A stretch of DNA of 64,000 nt from an uncultured Pseudomonadota bacterium (GTDB lineage: Bacteria > Myxococcota_A > UBA796 > SXON01). This document shows positions 19,850-28,285 of this stretch, piece after piece. How positions within the stretch are numbered: position 1 is the stretch's first letter; every line of letters starts with the position of its first letter. The notes under the pieces are model-generated. The model saw only the letters and a program-made list of their open reading frames with translations. It was not told where the DNA came from and ran no database searches. Position numbers and translations under genes: made by a program. The stretch lies in contig CAIQVJ010000112.1 in assembly GCA_903875225.1 (NCBI GenBank), forward strand, positions 186,001 through 250,000. Reading direction: 5' to 3'.

Positions 19850-21175
19850 TCAGGCGATCGGCGCACGGCAGAGCCGCTCCAGTTGCTCGATCTCGGCGCG
19901 GATGTTCGGATCGCGGTCGGCACCCTGCTCCACCTTGTTGCAGGCGTACTGCACGGTGGAGTTGTCCCGGCCGAAGGCGCGTCCGATCTCGGGGAACGAG
20001 AGCCCGGTGACCCGGCGCGTCAGGAACATGGCGATCTGGCGCGGCCAGGCGATGTTCGCTGGCCGGCGGGTGCCGAGGATGTCGCTCACGCGCACGTGGT
20101 AGTGCTCCGCCACGCGGGTGACGATGCGCTCCGCGGTGGGCGGCGGAGCGGGCGGGGGGATGAGATCCGCCATGCGTTCGTGCAGGAAGGCGAGCGTGAT
20201 GGGGGTGCGATAGAAGGCGTGCAAAGCCGACAGACGCTTGAGGACGCCCTCGAGTTCACGCACGCTGGATCGAACCCGCTGGGCGATGGTGTACTGGACG
20301 TCACTCGGCACATCCAGGCGCATCGCCTCGGCCTTGCGCGCGAGGATCGCCATCATCGTCTCAACATCGGGGGGCTGGACGTCCACCAGCAGTCCCTGCT
20401 CGAAGCGGGTGCGCAGCCGCGGCGCGAGTTTGCCCAGGTTTCGCGGGGGCTCGTCGGAGGTGATCACCACCTGCCGACCGGCCGCCTGCATCGCCTCCAG
20501 GATGTGGAAGAGCTCTTCCTCGCACCGTTCCCGACCTCCGAGGAACTGGATGTCCTCGAGGATGAACACGTCGATGTCCTCCTTGAAGCGCCGCTGGAAC
20601 TCGAGGCTCGCCTTGTTCTGGATCGCCCGCACCATCTCTTCGAAGAACTGCTGGGTACCGTAGTAGCAGACGTTGAGATGGGGATGCAGTTGCTCCACGC
20701 GGTTGCCGATCGCGTGGGAGAGGTGCGTCTTTCCGAGCCCGGTGCCGCCGTAGATGAACAGCGGGTTGTACCCATGACCGGGGGTCTCCGCTACGGCGAT
20801 CGCGCCCGCGTGAGCGAACTCGTTGCACTTTCCGACGACGAAGTTCTCGAACATCAGCGCGCGGTCGACCGTGGGCGCCGGCTTGCGGGTCGGTGCTGCC
20901 GTCGGGAGGAGCTGCGGCGCGCCGTCGCCCAGCAGGTCCACCGTCACCGTGCGGTCGCACGCCTCCGCACATGCGCCCACGATCTCCGCGTAGAAGTTGT
21001 CGCGGATCCAGTCGTGATGCCATCGGGAGGTGGTCCGAAAGCTGATCCGCTGCGGGTCGGTCAAGCTCGGCGATATCGACTCGAGCGTGAGGCCCGGTCG
21101 CACCCAGGCCTCCATGTCGCGGTCACCGATCTTGGTTTCCAGTGCGGCGCAGAATTGTGTCCAGAATGCATCCAT
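19850..21175 (-). CDS. dnaA: chromosomal replication initiator DnaA
   Basis: The 441-residue protein binds DnaA boxes and opens the origin. Domain I is residues 1-75; a short linker (about 76-105) is rich in Ala, Pro and Thr. The AAA+ domain has Walker A GGTGLGKTHLSHAIGN and Walker B VFILEDIQFLGG. Domain IV ends with the DNA-binding helix-turn-helix and signature GRDNSTVQYACNKVE. Start ATG at 21175 gives MDAFWTQFCAALE, a normal beginning. Confidence 0.97.
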   Translation of the reverse strand: MDAFWTQFCAALETKIGDRDMEAWVRPGLTLESISPSLTDPQRISFRTTSRWHHDWIRDNFYAEIVGACAEACDRTVTVDLLGDGAPQLLPTAAPTRKPAPTVDRALMFENFVVGKCNEFAHAGAIAVAETPGHGYNPLFIYGGTGLGKTHLSHAIGNRVEQLHPHLNVCYYGTQQFFEEMVRAIQNKASLEFQRRFKEDIDVFILEDIQFLGGRERCEEELFHILEAMQAAGRQVVITSDEPPRNLGKLAPRLRTRFEQGLLVDVQPPDVETMMAILARKAEAMRLDVPSDVQYTIAQRVRSSVRELEGVLKRLSALHAFYRTPITLAFLHERMADLIPPPAPPPTAERIVTRVAEHYHVRVSDILGTRRPANIAWPRQIAMFLTRRVTGLSFPEIGRAFGRDNSTVQYACNKVEQGADRDPNIRAEIEQLERLCRAPIA

Positions 21176-21525
21176 GCTTCTACATCCAGTTCCGCCGCGC
21201 AGCCGTCCCCCGGGCGCGGCCGGTCGGCGCGCCAGGAGGCCAGCGATCAGCGGGAAGCTGTTCCGCGAAACGTGTACCCGAAGGCACCGATTTGCTCAAG
21301 TGCCGTGGAACCCGCAACTAGCAGCCGCGCCGAAGGAGACATTTCGAATTCGCAAGTACGTACCGCCACAGTAACGAAATATTCGGCGTGTTTACACTTG
21401 CAGATCGGGGTCGGATGCAATATCCGCCGGGGCCTTTTCGTGCTCTTCGCAGCACGTGTCCGCATATCGGCGCTTCTTTTTTGGGAGTGCTCTACGCATC
21501 CCAGCGAGTTCAGGTCGGAGTCTCC
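21176..21525. other. divergent dnaA/rpmH control region
   Basis: This 350-bp gap has no gene. It should hold promoters for dnaA (left) and rpmH (right). The middle (about 21340-21425) is AT-richer and includes a palindrome CGAAATATTCG. A weak plus-strand pair, TTGCAG at 21398 with TATCCG at 21421 (17-bp spacer), could serve rpmH. I see no convincing DnaA boxes. Confidence 0.45.
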
Positions 21526-21684
21526 ATGTCCAAGCGTACTTTTCAGCCCCACAACATCCGTCGCAAGCGCACCCATGGGTTTCGGGAGCGCATGTCCACC
21601 ACTGCCGGTCGTGCCGTGCTCGCCCGCCGTCGCGCGAAGGGCCGCAAGCGTCTCGTCGTCACGATCGCCGACAAGCGCTCCTGA
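21526..21684 (+). CDS. rpmH: 50S ribosomal protein L34
   Basis: The 52-residue basic protein begins MSKRTFQPHNIRRKRTHGF and contains RMSTTAGRAVLARRRAKGRK, the hallmark of L34. GGAG lies a few bases upstream of the ATG. It heads the conserved rpmH-rnpA-yidD-yidC-jag block. Confidence 0.97.
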   Translation: MSKRTFQPHNIRRKRTHGFRERMSTTAGRAVLARRRAKGRKRLVVTIADKRS

Positions 21685-21707
21685 TCGGCGCGGAGGTAGC
21701 CGGCGCC

Positions 21708-22043
21708 ATGCAGGCGGCCGTTCCCGCTCGACTTCGTCGCTCTGTGGACTTCACTCGCGTGCAGTCCGCAGGGAGGCGTGTGCGCGGGACGTACCTGCAG
21801 CTTGTGCATGCGCCCGGCGGCGCGGCGGAGTCCCGGTGCGGGTTCGCCGTGAGCAAGAAGGTCGGCAACGCCGTCGTGCGCAATCGCGTGAAGCGCTGGT
21901 TGCGCGAGGCGGTTCGTGCCGTCGGCGGTGCATTGCCCACCCGTAGCGTCGACGTCGTCTTGATCGCACGCCTCGGGGCCGGCGATGCGGGGTTCGCGGT
22001 ATTGCGCGCCGAAGTCGGCGCCCTCTTTGCAAAGGTGGCCTGA
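21708..22043 (+). CDS. rnpA: ribonuclease P protein component
   Basis: The 111-residue basic protein is the protein subunit of RNase P, which matures tRNA 5' ends. The RNR motif is seen in VSKKVGNAVVRNRVKRWLREAVR. A GGAGG lies 11 bases before ATG 21708. It sits 23 bp after rpmH, and the longer in-frame region overlapping rpmH is not coding. Confidence 0.94.
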   Translation: MQAAVPARLRRSVDFTRVQSAGRRVRGTYLQLVHAPGGAAESRCGFAVSKKVGNAVVRNRVKRWLREAVRAVGGALPTRSVDVVLIARLGAGDAGFAVLRAEVGALFAKVA

Positions 22044-22068
22044 ACGATGTCCCCCGACGGATTTTGAC

Positions 22069-22344
22069 ATGAAGCGGTTCGTGCTTCTCAGCATCCGTGC
22101 CTACCAGCGGGCGATCTCCTGGTGGATGCCCCCGGTGTGTCGGTTCTACCCCTCCTGCAGCAAGTACACCGCGGAGGCGGTGGCCATCTGGGGTCCTTCG
22201 CGGGGGCTCTGGCTCGGATTTCGTCGGTTGATGCGGTGTCATCCGTTCCACCCGGGCGGGCTTGATCCTGTGCCCCTTCCAGGGGACGGCGGATCGGGTG
22301 AACATGCGGAGCGTTGCCTCTGTGACAAGGGGGGCCTCTCGTGA
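22069..22344 (+). CDS. yidD: membrane protein insertion efficiency factor YidD
   Basis: The 91-residue protein shows both family blocks, CRFYPSCSKYTAEAV and RCHPFHPGGLDPVP, with the conserved Cys residues. It is a small membrane-associated helper of YidC. ATG at 22069 gives MKRFVLLSIRAYQRAIS, the usual start. Its stop overlaps the GTG of yidC (GTGA). Confidence 0.93.
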   Translation: MKRFVLLSIRAYQRAISWWMPPVCRFYPSCSKYTAEAVAIWGPSRGLWLGFRRLMRCHPFHPGGLDPVPLPGDGGSGEHAERCLCDKGGLS

Positions 22345-24047
22345 GTGAAGCGCAAAAGCCGAGGGACAGCAACGACCAGCGGATGCTGATCGCGATCACG
22401 CTCTGCATGGGTGTGTTCTTCGTGTGGAGCCAGTTCTTCGCTCCCAAGCCGGAGGACGAGCCGCTGCCGACCGAGGCGACCACGGCGCCCGCCGACGTCC
22501 CGGCCGTGGCACCCGGCCCGGCCGCCCTCCCGGCTGTGGTCTCGTCCACGGGGGCCCCCTGCACGGACCTTCGGCAGGCGTTCGCGACCACGACGTTCAC
22601 GCTGCAGGTCTCGGACTGTGGCGCCGCCCGCGCGGTCGACCTGCCGGACGTTCCGGCGCCTGTCACGGTCACCCCCTGGTGGACCTGGGTCTACCAGAAG
22701 GGTGGGAGCCTCTTTGGCGGAAAGGCGCCCGGACCCTGGACGCCCTACCAGCGAACGGCGGACCATGAGAGCCTCCTGACCCCGAACGGCGCGTTCCTCG
22801 CGGCGGGACGAGGCGATCTCGTGGCCTCCACCGCGCTCGCCGAGCTGGGCGGGACGGCTGGGAACATCACCTGGCGCCGTTCGGAGCCGGGGTTGGTGAC
22901 CACCGGGACCCTCTCTCCGGGCACGGACCCGGATCTGGCCACCCTGACGGTCACGTGGACGGCGGATCGCCCACTGGCGGGCCCCTTCTGGGTGTCCATG
23001 CAGGACGGGATGGCGCCCATCTCGAGCACCTACGACATGCACCCGCGGCTCGAAGCGGGCGTTGCTGGAAAGCTCGATGCGCTCACCGCGCCGCAGGACC
23101 TGAAGGCTGCGCGCGACGTGGCCGTCGGCCGTGCTGACTGGTTCGGCGTGGGGGATCGCTACTTCCTCGCTGCAGCGATCGCCGGGGCGGACACTCCCGG
23201 CAGCGTGAAGTACGCGCCGCTCCCGGGCGTCACGGAAGAGGAGACGACGGCCGGTCGCCATCGCGTCGGGCTCTTTTTCGTCTCCGATACGCAGGAGCTG
23301 GCGGCCGGCACGCCGCTGGTCGCGAATTTCCGGGTGTACGTCGGCCCCAAGAAGTACGAGCGCCTCTCGGCGATCGGTGGGGGGCTCGACAGCGCCGTGA
23401 GCCTCGGATTCTTCGGGTTCTTCGCCCGGATCATCCTGTTCACGCTTCAGCTGTTCCGCAGCGTGATCCCGAGCTGGGGCCTCTCGATCATCGCGCTCAC
23501 GTTCCTCGTTCGCGCGTCGCTCTACCCGCTCGCGGCCAAGGCGTTCCGGAGTGGCAAGGCCATGCAGGCCGTGCAGCCGCAGATCAAGGCGTTGCAGGAG
23601 CTGTACCCGGACGACAAGGAGAAGCAGTCGGCGGAGACGATGCGCATCTTCAAGGAGCACGGCGTCAATCCGCTTGGTGGCTGCCTGCCGATGGTGTTCC
23701 AGATTCCGGTGTTCTTTGCGCTCGTCGCCGGGCTGAACGCGAGCCCGGATCTCTACGGCGCGCACTTCCTGTACCTGCAGGACCTCTCGATGCAGGATCC
23801 ATACGGCGGGCTCGCCGTGTTGATCATCTGCGGGATGTACGTGCAGCAGCAGTTCATGCCCACCACTGGCATGGACCCGAACCAGGCGCAGATGCTCAAG
23901 TTCATGCCGCTCGTGTTCGGGTTCCTCATGTTCAGCTACCCTTCGGGGCTGTCGGTCTACTACGTCATCAATACGTCCCTCTCCATCCTGCAGCAGTGGT
24001 ACAACACGCGCGGCCGGGTGCCAACCCCCAGCGTCCCCGTCGCCTGA
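22341..24047 (+). CDS. yidC: membrane protein insertase YidC
   Basis: The 568-residue insertase has an N-terminal membrane segment (ITLCMGVFFVWSQFF), a periplasmic domain (about 60-340) and the conserved five-helix core beginning ILFTLQLFRSVIPSWGLSII. Also visible are the hydrophilic-groove hairpin QPQIKALQELYPDDKEKQ and the late motif FSYPSGLSVYYVINTSLSI. The long periplasmic domain is as in Gram-negative bacteria, which supports a diderm host. GTG start. Confidence 0.95.
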   Translation: MSEAQKPRDSNDQRMLIAITLCMGVFFVWSQFFAPKPEDEPLPTEATTAPADVPAVAPGPAALPAVVSSTGAPCTDLRQAFATTTFTLQVSDCGAARAVDLPDVPAPVTVTPWWTWVYQKGGSLFGGKAPGPWTPYQRTADHESLLTPNGAFLAAGRGDLVASTALAELGGTAGNITWRRSEPGLVTTGTLSPGTDPDLATLTVTWTADRPLAGPFWVSMQDGMAPISSTYDMHPRLEAGVAGKLDALTAPQDLKAARDVAVGRADWFGVGDRYFLAAAIAGADTPGSVKYAPLPGVTEEETTAGRHRVGLFFVSDTQELAAGTPLVANFRVYVGPKKYERLSAIGGGLDSAVSLGFFGFFARIILFTLQLFRSVIPSWGLSIIALTFLVRASLYPLAAKAFRSGKAMQAVQPQIKALQELYPDDKEKQSAETMRIFKEHGVNPLGGCLPMVFQIPVFFALVAGLNASPDLYGAHFLYLQDLSMQDPYGGLAVLIICGMYVQQQFMPTTGMDPNQAQMLKFMPLVFGFLMFSYPSGLSVYYVINTSLSILQQWYNTRGRVPTPSVPVA

Positions 24048-24090
24048 CGGTGTCGGCGCTCCATCCTCCCTTTCCTCCTTCGGAGCTTCC

Positions 24091-24921
24091 ATGAGCATCC
24101 CAGAATCCCACGTCGTCGCCGAAGGGCGCAGCCTCAAGCTCGCCGTCGAGGCCGCGGCGGCCCAGCTCGGCGTGCCCGTGAACCTCGTCCAGCACAAGCT
24201 CGACATGGCGCACTTCAAGTCCGCCGGCACCACGGGCGCCGAGACCGTGAAGATCTTCGCATGGGCGAAGGACCCCGGCGACGTCGCCGCCTCGATGGAC
24301 GCCGAGGCCTGGATGTCCGGGCTCATCAAGTGCATGGGCCGCGAGGGCACCGTTCGCGCAGAGAAGCGTGAGGGCACCGTGCTCACCTACGTGGACGTCG
24401 GTGAGGCCGGCCGCCACCTCGTCGGTCGGCAGGGCGCCACGCTCCGCGCCGTGCAGTACCTGCTGGAGACGACCGTCGGGGCAAAGCACCCGGGCGTCCA
24501 GTTCCGGATCGACGTCGCCCGCCCGCCCGAAGATGCGCCCCGCGAGGAGCGCAGCTTCGATCGGCCCCGCGGGGATGACCGTGGTCCCCGCACCGACGAT
24601 CGCGGTCCGCGGCGCGACGACGGCCCCCGTCGGGACGATCGCGGTCCGCGGCGCGACGATCGCGGCCCGCGTCGGGATGACCGGGGCCCCCGGCGCGAGG
24701 ACCGGGGCGGCGGGGAGCAGCGCCTGAAGGAGCTTGCGCTCAAGCTCGCGAACATGGTCGCGGAGACGGGCACCGCCGAGACGATCCGCCGCGAGCTCAA
24801 CAGCTACGAGCGCCGTCTCGTCCACACCGAGGTCGCCACCGTGCCGGGCATCGGCTCGCGCTCGCTCGGAGAGGGCCCGGAGAAGCGGGTCGAAATCTAC
24901 AAGATCGCCCCCGCGGAGTAA
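24091..24921 (+). CDS. jag: Jag/KhpB RNA-binding protein with charged repeat linker
   Basis: The 276-residue protein has an N-terminal Jag domain (residues 1-55, SHVVAEGRSLKLAVEAAA), a KH-type RNA-binding domain (about 90-150, GRHLVGRQGATLRAVQYLLE) and a C-terminal R3H domain (about 205-270, RELNSYERRLVHTEV). Between KH and R3H is an insertion of repeated DRGPRRDD-type units, absent from short homologues, which may be a disordered RNA-binding linker. Jag/KhpB acts on RNA and cell division in other bacteria. It follows yidC by 43 bp in the usual order. Confidence 0.92.
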   Translation: MSIPESHVVAEGRSLKLAVEAAAAQLGVPVNLVQHKLDMAHFKSAGTTGAETVKIFAWAKDPGDVAASMDAEAWMSGLIKCMGREGTVRAEKREGTVLTYVDVGEAGRHLVGRQGATLRAVQYLLETTVGAKHPGVQFRIDVARPPEDAPREERSFDRPRGDDRGPRTDDRGPRRDDGPRRDDRGPRRDDRGPRRDDRGPRREDRGGGEQRLKELALKLANMVAETGTAETIRRELNSYERRLVHTEVATVPGIGSRSLGEGPEKRVEIYKIAPAE

Positions 24922-24926
24922 TATTC

Positions 24927-24948
24927 GCCGATCCGGTGTAGGATCGGC
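24927..24948 (+). promoter_or_regulatory. hairpin overlapping the ribosome-binding region of the next gene
   Basis: Perfect 8-bp arms GCCGATCC and GGATCGGC enclose GGTGTA. The stem starts 6 bp after the jag stop and its 3' arm ends 2 bp before the next ATG, so it would hide that gene's ribosome-binding site. It has no T tract. It may be a weak terminator or a translation switch. Confidence 0.4.
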
Positions 24949-24950
24949 CG

Positions 24951-25478
24951 ATGAGGCTCACCCGTCGGCACCTGCTCGCCAGCTTGGCGGTCGTCGCCAT
25001 GGGCACCCCCTTTGCCGTGGGGGTGAGCTGGTGGGATCAGGCGCCCTCCGCGCCCCTGAAGCATCTCTCGCACGACGAGGTCGCGTTCATCGACGCGCTC
25101 GCGGACGGGATCTTCCCGGAGGGCGGGGAGCCCGCCCTCTCGGGCCGCGCCGCCCGGGTGAGCCGTTACGTCGACGCGCTCCTGGGCGGCATGATCCCCA
25201 CGCAGCGAAACCTGTTTCGAGCGGCGATCCACGGGCTCAACACGCTCGCCGTCGCGCAGACGGGCTCCACCGTGAACGCGATGTCGCCCGCGCAGGCGGG
25301 TGACATCATGGCGCGCTGGCTCGCGGCCGACGAAGGCGCCCTGCGCGGGATCGCCCAGTCGTTCCACATCTTCATCGGCATGGGCTACCTCGCGCACCCG
25401 GCGGTCTCGCCTGCGATCTCGGGGCAATTCCGCTGCGGGTTCGGCGGGACCGTGGGGGGTTTCGGCTATGCCGAGTAG
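24951..25478 (+). CDS. Tat-type small subunit of a GMC dehydrogenase (gluconate dehydrogenase subunit 3-like)
   Basis: The 175-residue product starts MRLTRRHLLASLAVVAMG, a twin-arginine-type signal, then a helical domain with LSHDEVAFIDALADGIFPEG, resembling subunit 3 of membrane-bound gluconate 2-dehydrogenase. Those small subunits help export and fold the flavin subunit. Its 11-bp overlap with the GMC oxidoreductase gene supports a two-subunit enzyme. No cytochrome c subunit is adjacent. Confidence 0.75.
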   Translation: MRLTRRHLLASLAVVAMGTPFAVGVSWWDQAPSAPLKHLSHDEVAFIDALADGIFPEGGEPALSGRAARVSRYVDALLGGMIPTQRNLFRAAIHGLNTLAVAQTGSTVNAMSPAQAGDIMARWLAADEGALRGIAQSFHIFIGMGYLAHPAVSPAISGQFRCGFGGTVGGFGYAE

Positions 25479-27024
25479 CTGGGATCCCGCGAATGGACCG
25501 CTTCGCCTTGCGCCCGCACCCGCCGCGCGCTGGTCGCCCGTGGACGTGGAGGAGACTGCGGACGTCGTGATCGTCGGCGCCGGCCCCGGGGGCTCGGCTG
25601 CGGCGCGAGCGCTCACGCTCGCCGGGGCGAAGGTGATCGTGGTGGAGGAGGGGCCCAGTCGTCGCCGGTTCGAGGGGCACCTCGGGCCCGTGATGCGCCA
25701 CCACCAGCAGGAAGGGGGCGCGATGGTGGCGATGTCCTCCTCTCCGATCCCGATCGCGGCCGGTCGCGGCCTGGGCGGCGGCACGCTCATCAACAGCGCG
25801 ATCGCCTGGCGCGCTCCCGCCGACGTGCTCGACGGCTGGCGGGACGTCGTCGGCGACGACGGCTTCGGCAGCGCGGCCATGGCCCCGACCTACGACATGT
25901 TGTGGCAGCTGCTCGGCATCTGGAGCACCCGGCTCGAGATCGCCGGCGAGAACAACACGCTGATCGTCCGCGGCGCGCAGTCTCTCGGGTACGAGGGGGG
26001 CTACCTCGAGCGGGCCACCCCGGGCTGCGCGGGGTGCGGCGTCTGCTACTTCGGATGCCCGACCGGTGGAAAGGCGAGCATGGACACGAACCTGCTCGCG
26101 GACGCCGTGGCGATGGGCACGCGCGTCCAGGCGGAGACGAAGGTCGACCGCGTGCTCGTCGAGTCGATCGGCGGGCAGCAGCGGGCCGTCGGCATCTCCG
26201 GGCAGATGGTCAACCCCGACAGCGGCGACGCGGGCGGGCGGTACACGGTTCGTGCCCCGCGTGTGCTGATCGCCGCGGGCGGCGTGGGGACCCCCCGGCT
26301 CCTGCACCACGCCGGACTCGGTCAGACCCTGGGGCCCGCCCTCGGTGAAGGCCTGCACCTGCACCCCGGGAACGCGGTGCTCGGCTGGTGCGACCATGAT
26401 GTGCTGATGTGGCAGGGCGCCACGCAAGGCGCCTACTTTCATCCCCCCGGGATGCACGGGGTGCTGCCGCACACGTTCTCCTCCCCCCCGGAGGCCATCC
26501 TCTCGATGCTGGCGCTCACGGGGCAGGCGACGAAACCTGCGCTCTCGAGGCTGAAGAACCTCTGCGGCTGCGTCGTGATGATCAGCGACACCGGCACGGG
26601 TTCGGTGCGTGCATGGGACGACGGCCGCGCGCGGATCTCCTACACCTTCGCCCCCGCCGACGTCGACCGGATCAAGGCAGGCATGTTCCACACCGCGAGG
26701 GTGCTGCTCGCCGGGGGCGCGCGTTCGGTGTTCGTCCCCGTGCACGGGACAGGAACGTACAGCACCGCCGAGGAGCTGCAGTCCGCGCTGGCGCCCCTGC
26801 CGCTCGAGAGCTTCGTCCTGTACGCATCGCACCCGATGTCGTCGTGCCGCATGGGGAAGGACACCGCCACCAGCGTGATCGGCCCGACCGGGGAGAGCCA
26901 TGGGCTGCCAGGCCTGTACATCGTCGACAGCTCGATCTTCCCGACCTCGCTCGGGGTGAACCCGTCGCTGACCACCATGGCCATGGGCACGCTGCTGGGT
27001 GAGCGGATCGGCCGCCTGGGATGA
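25468..27024 (+). CDS. GMC-family FAD oxidoreductase
   Basis: The 518-residue flavoprotein shows VVIVGAGPGGSAAARALTLAG (FAD ADP-binding, about residues 33-53), a GRGLGGGTLINSAI flavin loop, CGVCYFGCPTGGKAS, and the C-terminal HPMSSCRMG and VDSSIFPTSLGVNPSLTTMA blocks. The family oxidises alcohols, sugars or sterols. The Cys-rich CxxCxxxCP stretch is typical of the cholesterol-oxidase-like and long-chain-alcohol-oxidase branch. The true substrate is not evident. The partner small subunit precedes it and could carry it through the Tat system. Confidence 0.88.
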   Translation: MPSSWDPANGPLRLAPAPAARWSPVDVEETADVVIVGAGPGGSAAARALTLAGAKVIVVEEGPSRRRFEGHLGPVMRHHQQEGGAMVAMSSSPIPIAAGRGLGGGTLINSAIAWRAPADVLDGWRDVVGDDGFGSAAMAPTYDMLWQLLGIWSTRLEIAGENNTLIVRGAQSLGYEGGYLERATPGCAGCGVCYFGCPTGGKASMDTNLLADAVAMGTRVQAETKVDRVLVESIGGQQRAVGISGQMVNPDSGDAGGRYTVRAPRVLIAAGGVGTPRLLHHAGLGQTLGPALGEGLHLHPGNAVLGWCDHDVLMWQGATQGAYFHPPGMHGVLPHTFSSPPEAILSMLALTGQATKPALSRLKNLCGCVVMISDTGTGSVRAWDDGRARISYTFAPADVDRIKAGMFHTARVLLAGGARSVFVPVHGTGTYSTAEELQSALAPLPLESFVLYASHPMSSCRMGKDTATSVIGPTGESHGLPGLYIVDSSIFPTSLGVNPSLTTMAMGTLLGERIGRLG

Positions 27025-27088
27025 TCCTGGAGCCCCTGCCCCGACCCCGGGGGGCCCGGGAGCGGAAGGCCCGCATCGGCGACGGGGG

Positions 27089-28180
27089 GTGACCGAGCTC
27101 TCACCGGAGGAGGTCCGTGCGCGGCTCCTGAACGCGACGGGGTTCGGCCGCACCTACGCGGGCTGCCGCGATCTGCTCGACGCGCTCGGGGTGATCCAGC
27201 TCGACCCCCTGGATCGCGTGGGCACCAACGCCGATCTGGTGGCGTTTGCCCGGATCCCCGGCGCGCGGCTCGGCGACATCTACCGGGAGACCGCGAATCA
27301 TGGGTTCGAGCACTTCGCCAAGGAGAGGTGCCTCCTGGCGCCGCGCTTCTGGCCCCACTACCGCGAGGCCAACCGGGCCCACACCGAGACGGGCTGGTGG
27401 CGGACCCCGGAGCGGCTCGAGCGGGTGGACGAGGGGCTCGCGAAGGACGTGCTCGCGGAGGTCCGCGACCGGGGCCCGCTCACCACGCGCGAGATGGCGG
27501 ACCGGGGGCGGGTCGAGCCGATGGACTGGTCGGGCTGGAAGGGTACGAGCTCCCGGTCGGCGCTGGCGGCAGAGGAGCTGTGGTCGAGGTGTGCGCTGGT
27601 GGTGAGCGGGCGGAAGGGGCGTGGGGAGCGGGTGTACGACCTCCCGGGGCGGGCGCTCGGGGCATGGGCGACGGCGCACCCGGCGGGGGCGTTCGCCGAT
27701 GAGATGGTGGTGGAGCGGGTGCGCAGCGCAGGGGTCCTGTCGCGCCAGGCCGGCGCGCACTGGTCGATGCTGGCGCGGTGCCGCACCGATGGCACGATCG
27801 AGCGGTTGATCGAGGCCGGGCGCGTGGCGGAGGTGCGGGTGGGGAAGCGGAAGTACCTCGTGGAGAGCCTGGCATCGAAGCCCGCCCCCCAGGTGACTCC
27901 GGTCGTGATCGGGCCGCTGGACGCGCTGATCTGGGATCGGGAGCTCGTGCGTGCGGGGTTCGGGTTCGACTATCTCTGGGAGGTCTACAAGCCGGCCGCG
28001 AAGAGGGAGTACGGATACTACGTGTGCCCGGTGCTCGCGGGGGATCGGCTGATCGGAAGGGTCGAGGCCCTGCGCGTCGGAGGTGCGGGGGGGCCGACGA
28101 TGCAGGTGCTCAAGACCTGGGGAGACGTGCCGGGAGACGCGATCACGCGCCTGGCAGCGCAGAACGGGGTGGTCTCCTGA
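27089..28180 (+). CDS. YcaQ-like winged-helix DNA-binding protein
   Basis: The 363-residue protein matches the YcaQ/AlkX family, whose studied members are DNA glycosylases that unhook interstrand crosslinks. Seen: VIQLDPLDRVGTNADLV near the start, helical and winged-helix segments, then the signature GPLDALIWDRELV, FGFDYLWEVYKPAAKREYGYY and VLAGDRLIGRVEA. The QLD-type motif (here IQLDPL) bears the catalytic residues in the family. GTG at 27089 is preferred because upstream residues are Pro/Gly-rich filler. Confidence 0.87.
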   Translation: MTELSPEEVRARLLNATGFGRTYAGCRDLLDALGVIQLDPLDRVGTNADLVAFARIPGARLGDIYRETANHGFEHFAKERCLLAPRFWPHYREANRAHTETGWWRTPERLERVDEGLAKDVLAEVRDRGPLTTREMADRGRVEPMDWSGWKGTSSRSALAAEELWSRCALVVSGRKGRGERVYDLPGRALGAWATAHPAGAFADEMVVERVRSAGVLSRQAGAHWSMLARCRTDGTIERLIEAGRVAEVRVGKRKYLVESLASKPAPQVTPVVIGPLDALIWDRELVRAGFGFDYLWEVYKPAAKREYGYYVCPVLAGDRLIGRVEALRVGGAGGPTMQVLKTWGDVPGDAITRLAAQNGVVS

Positions 28181-28187
28181 TGGCCGA

Positions 28188-28203
28188 ACCGGGGGAACCC
28201 GGT
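28188..28203 (+). terminator. short hairpin after the YcaQ-like gene
   Basis: Perfect 6-bp arms ACCGGG and CCCGGT enclose a GGAA tetraloop 7 bp after the stop. It has no T tract, so this is a weak terminator candidate. Confidence 0.3.
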
Positions 28204-28285
28204 CGTTGACCGCATTCCTGTACGCCACCCCACTGTTCGACATGCAGCGGCGTGCCTAGCCTCCGTGCCTCACCAAGGCGCTACC

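Noticed and set aside
21260..21271. GTTCCGCGAAAC upstream of dnaA, looking like a parS half-site pair
   Set aside because: It is near palindromic, but it lacks the 16-base TGTTTCACGTGAAACA layout (only 12 bases and a different centre), and no parAB genes are present in the window.
28206..28234. TTGACC as a -35 element before the old-yellow-enzyme gene
   Set aside because: There is no plausible -10 at a 16-18 bp distance.
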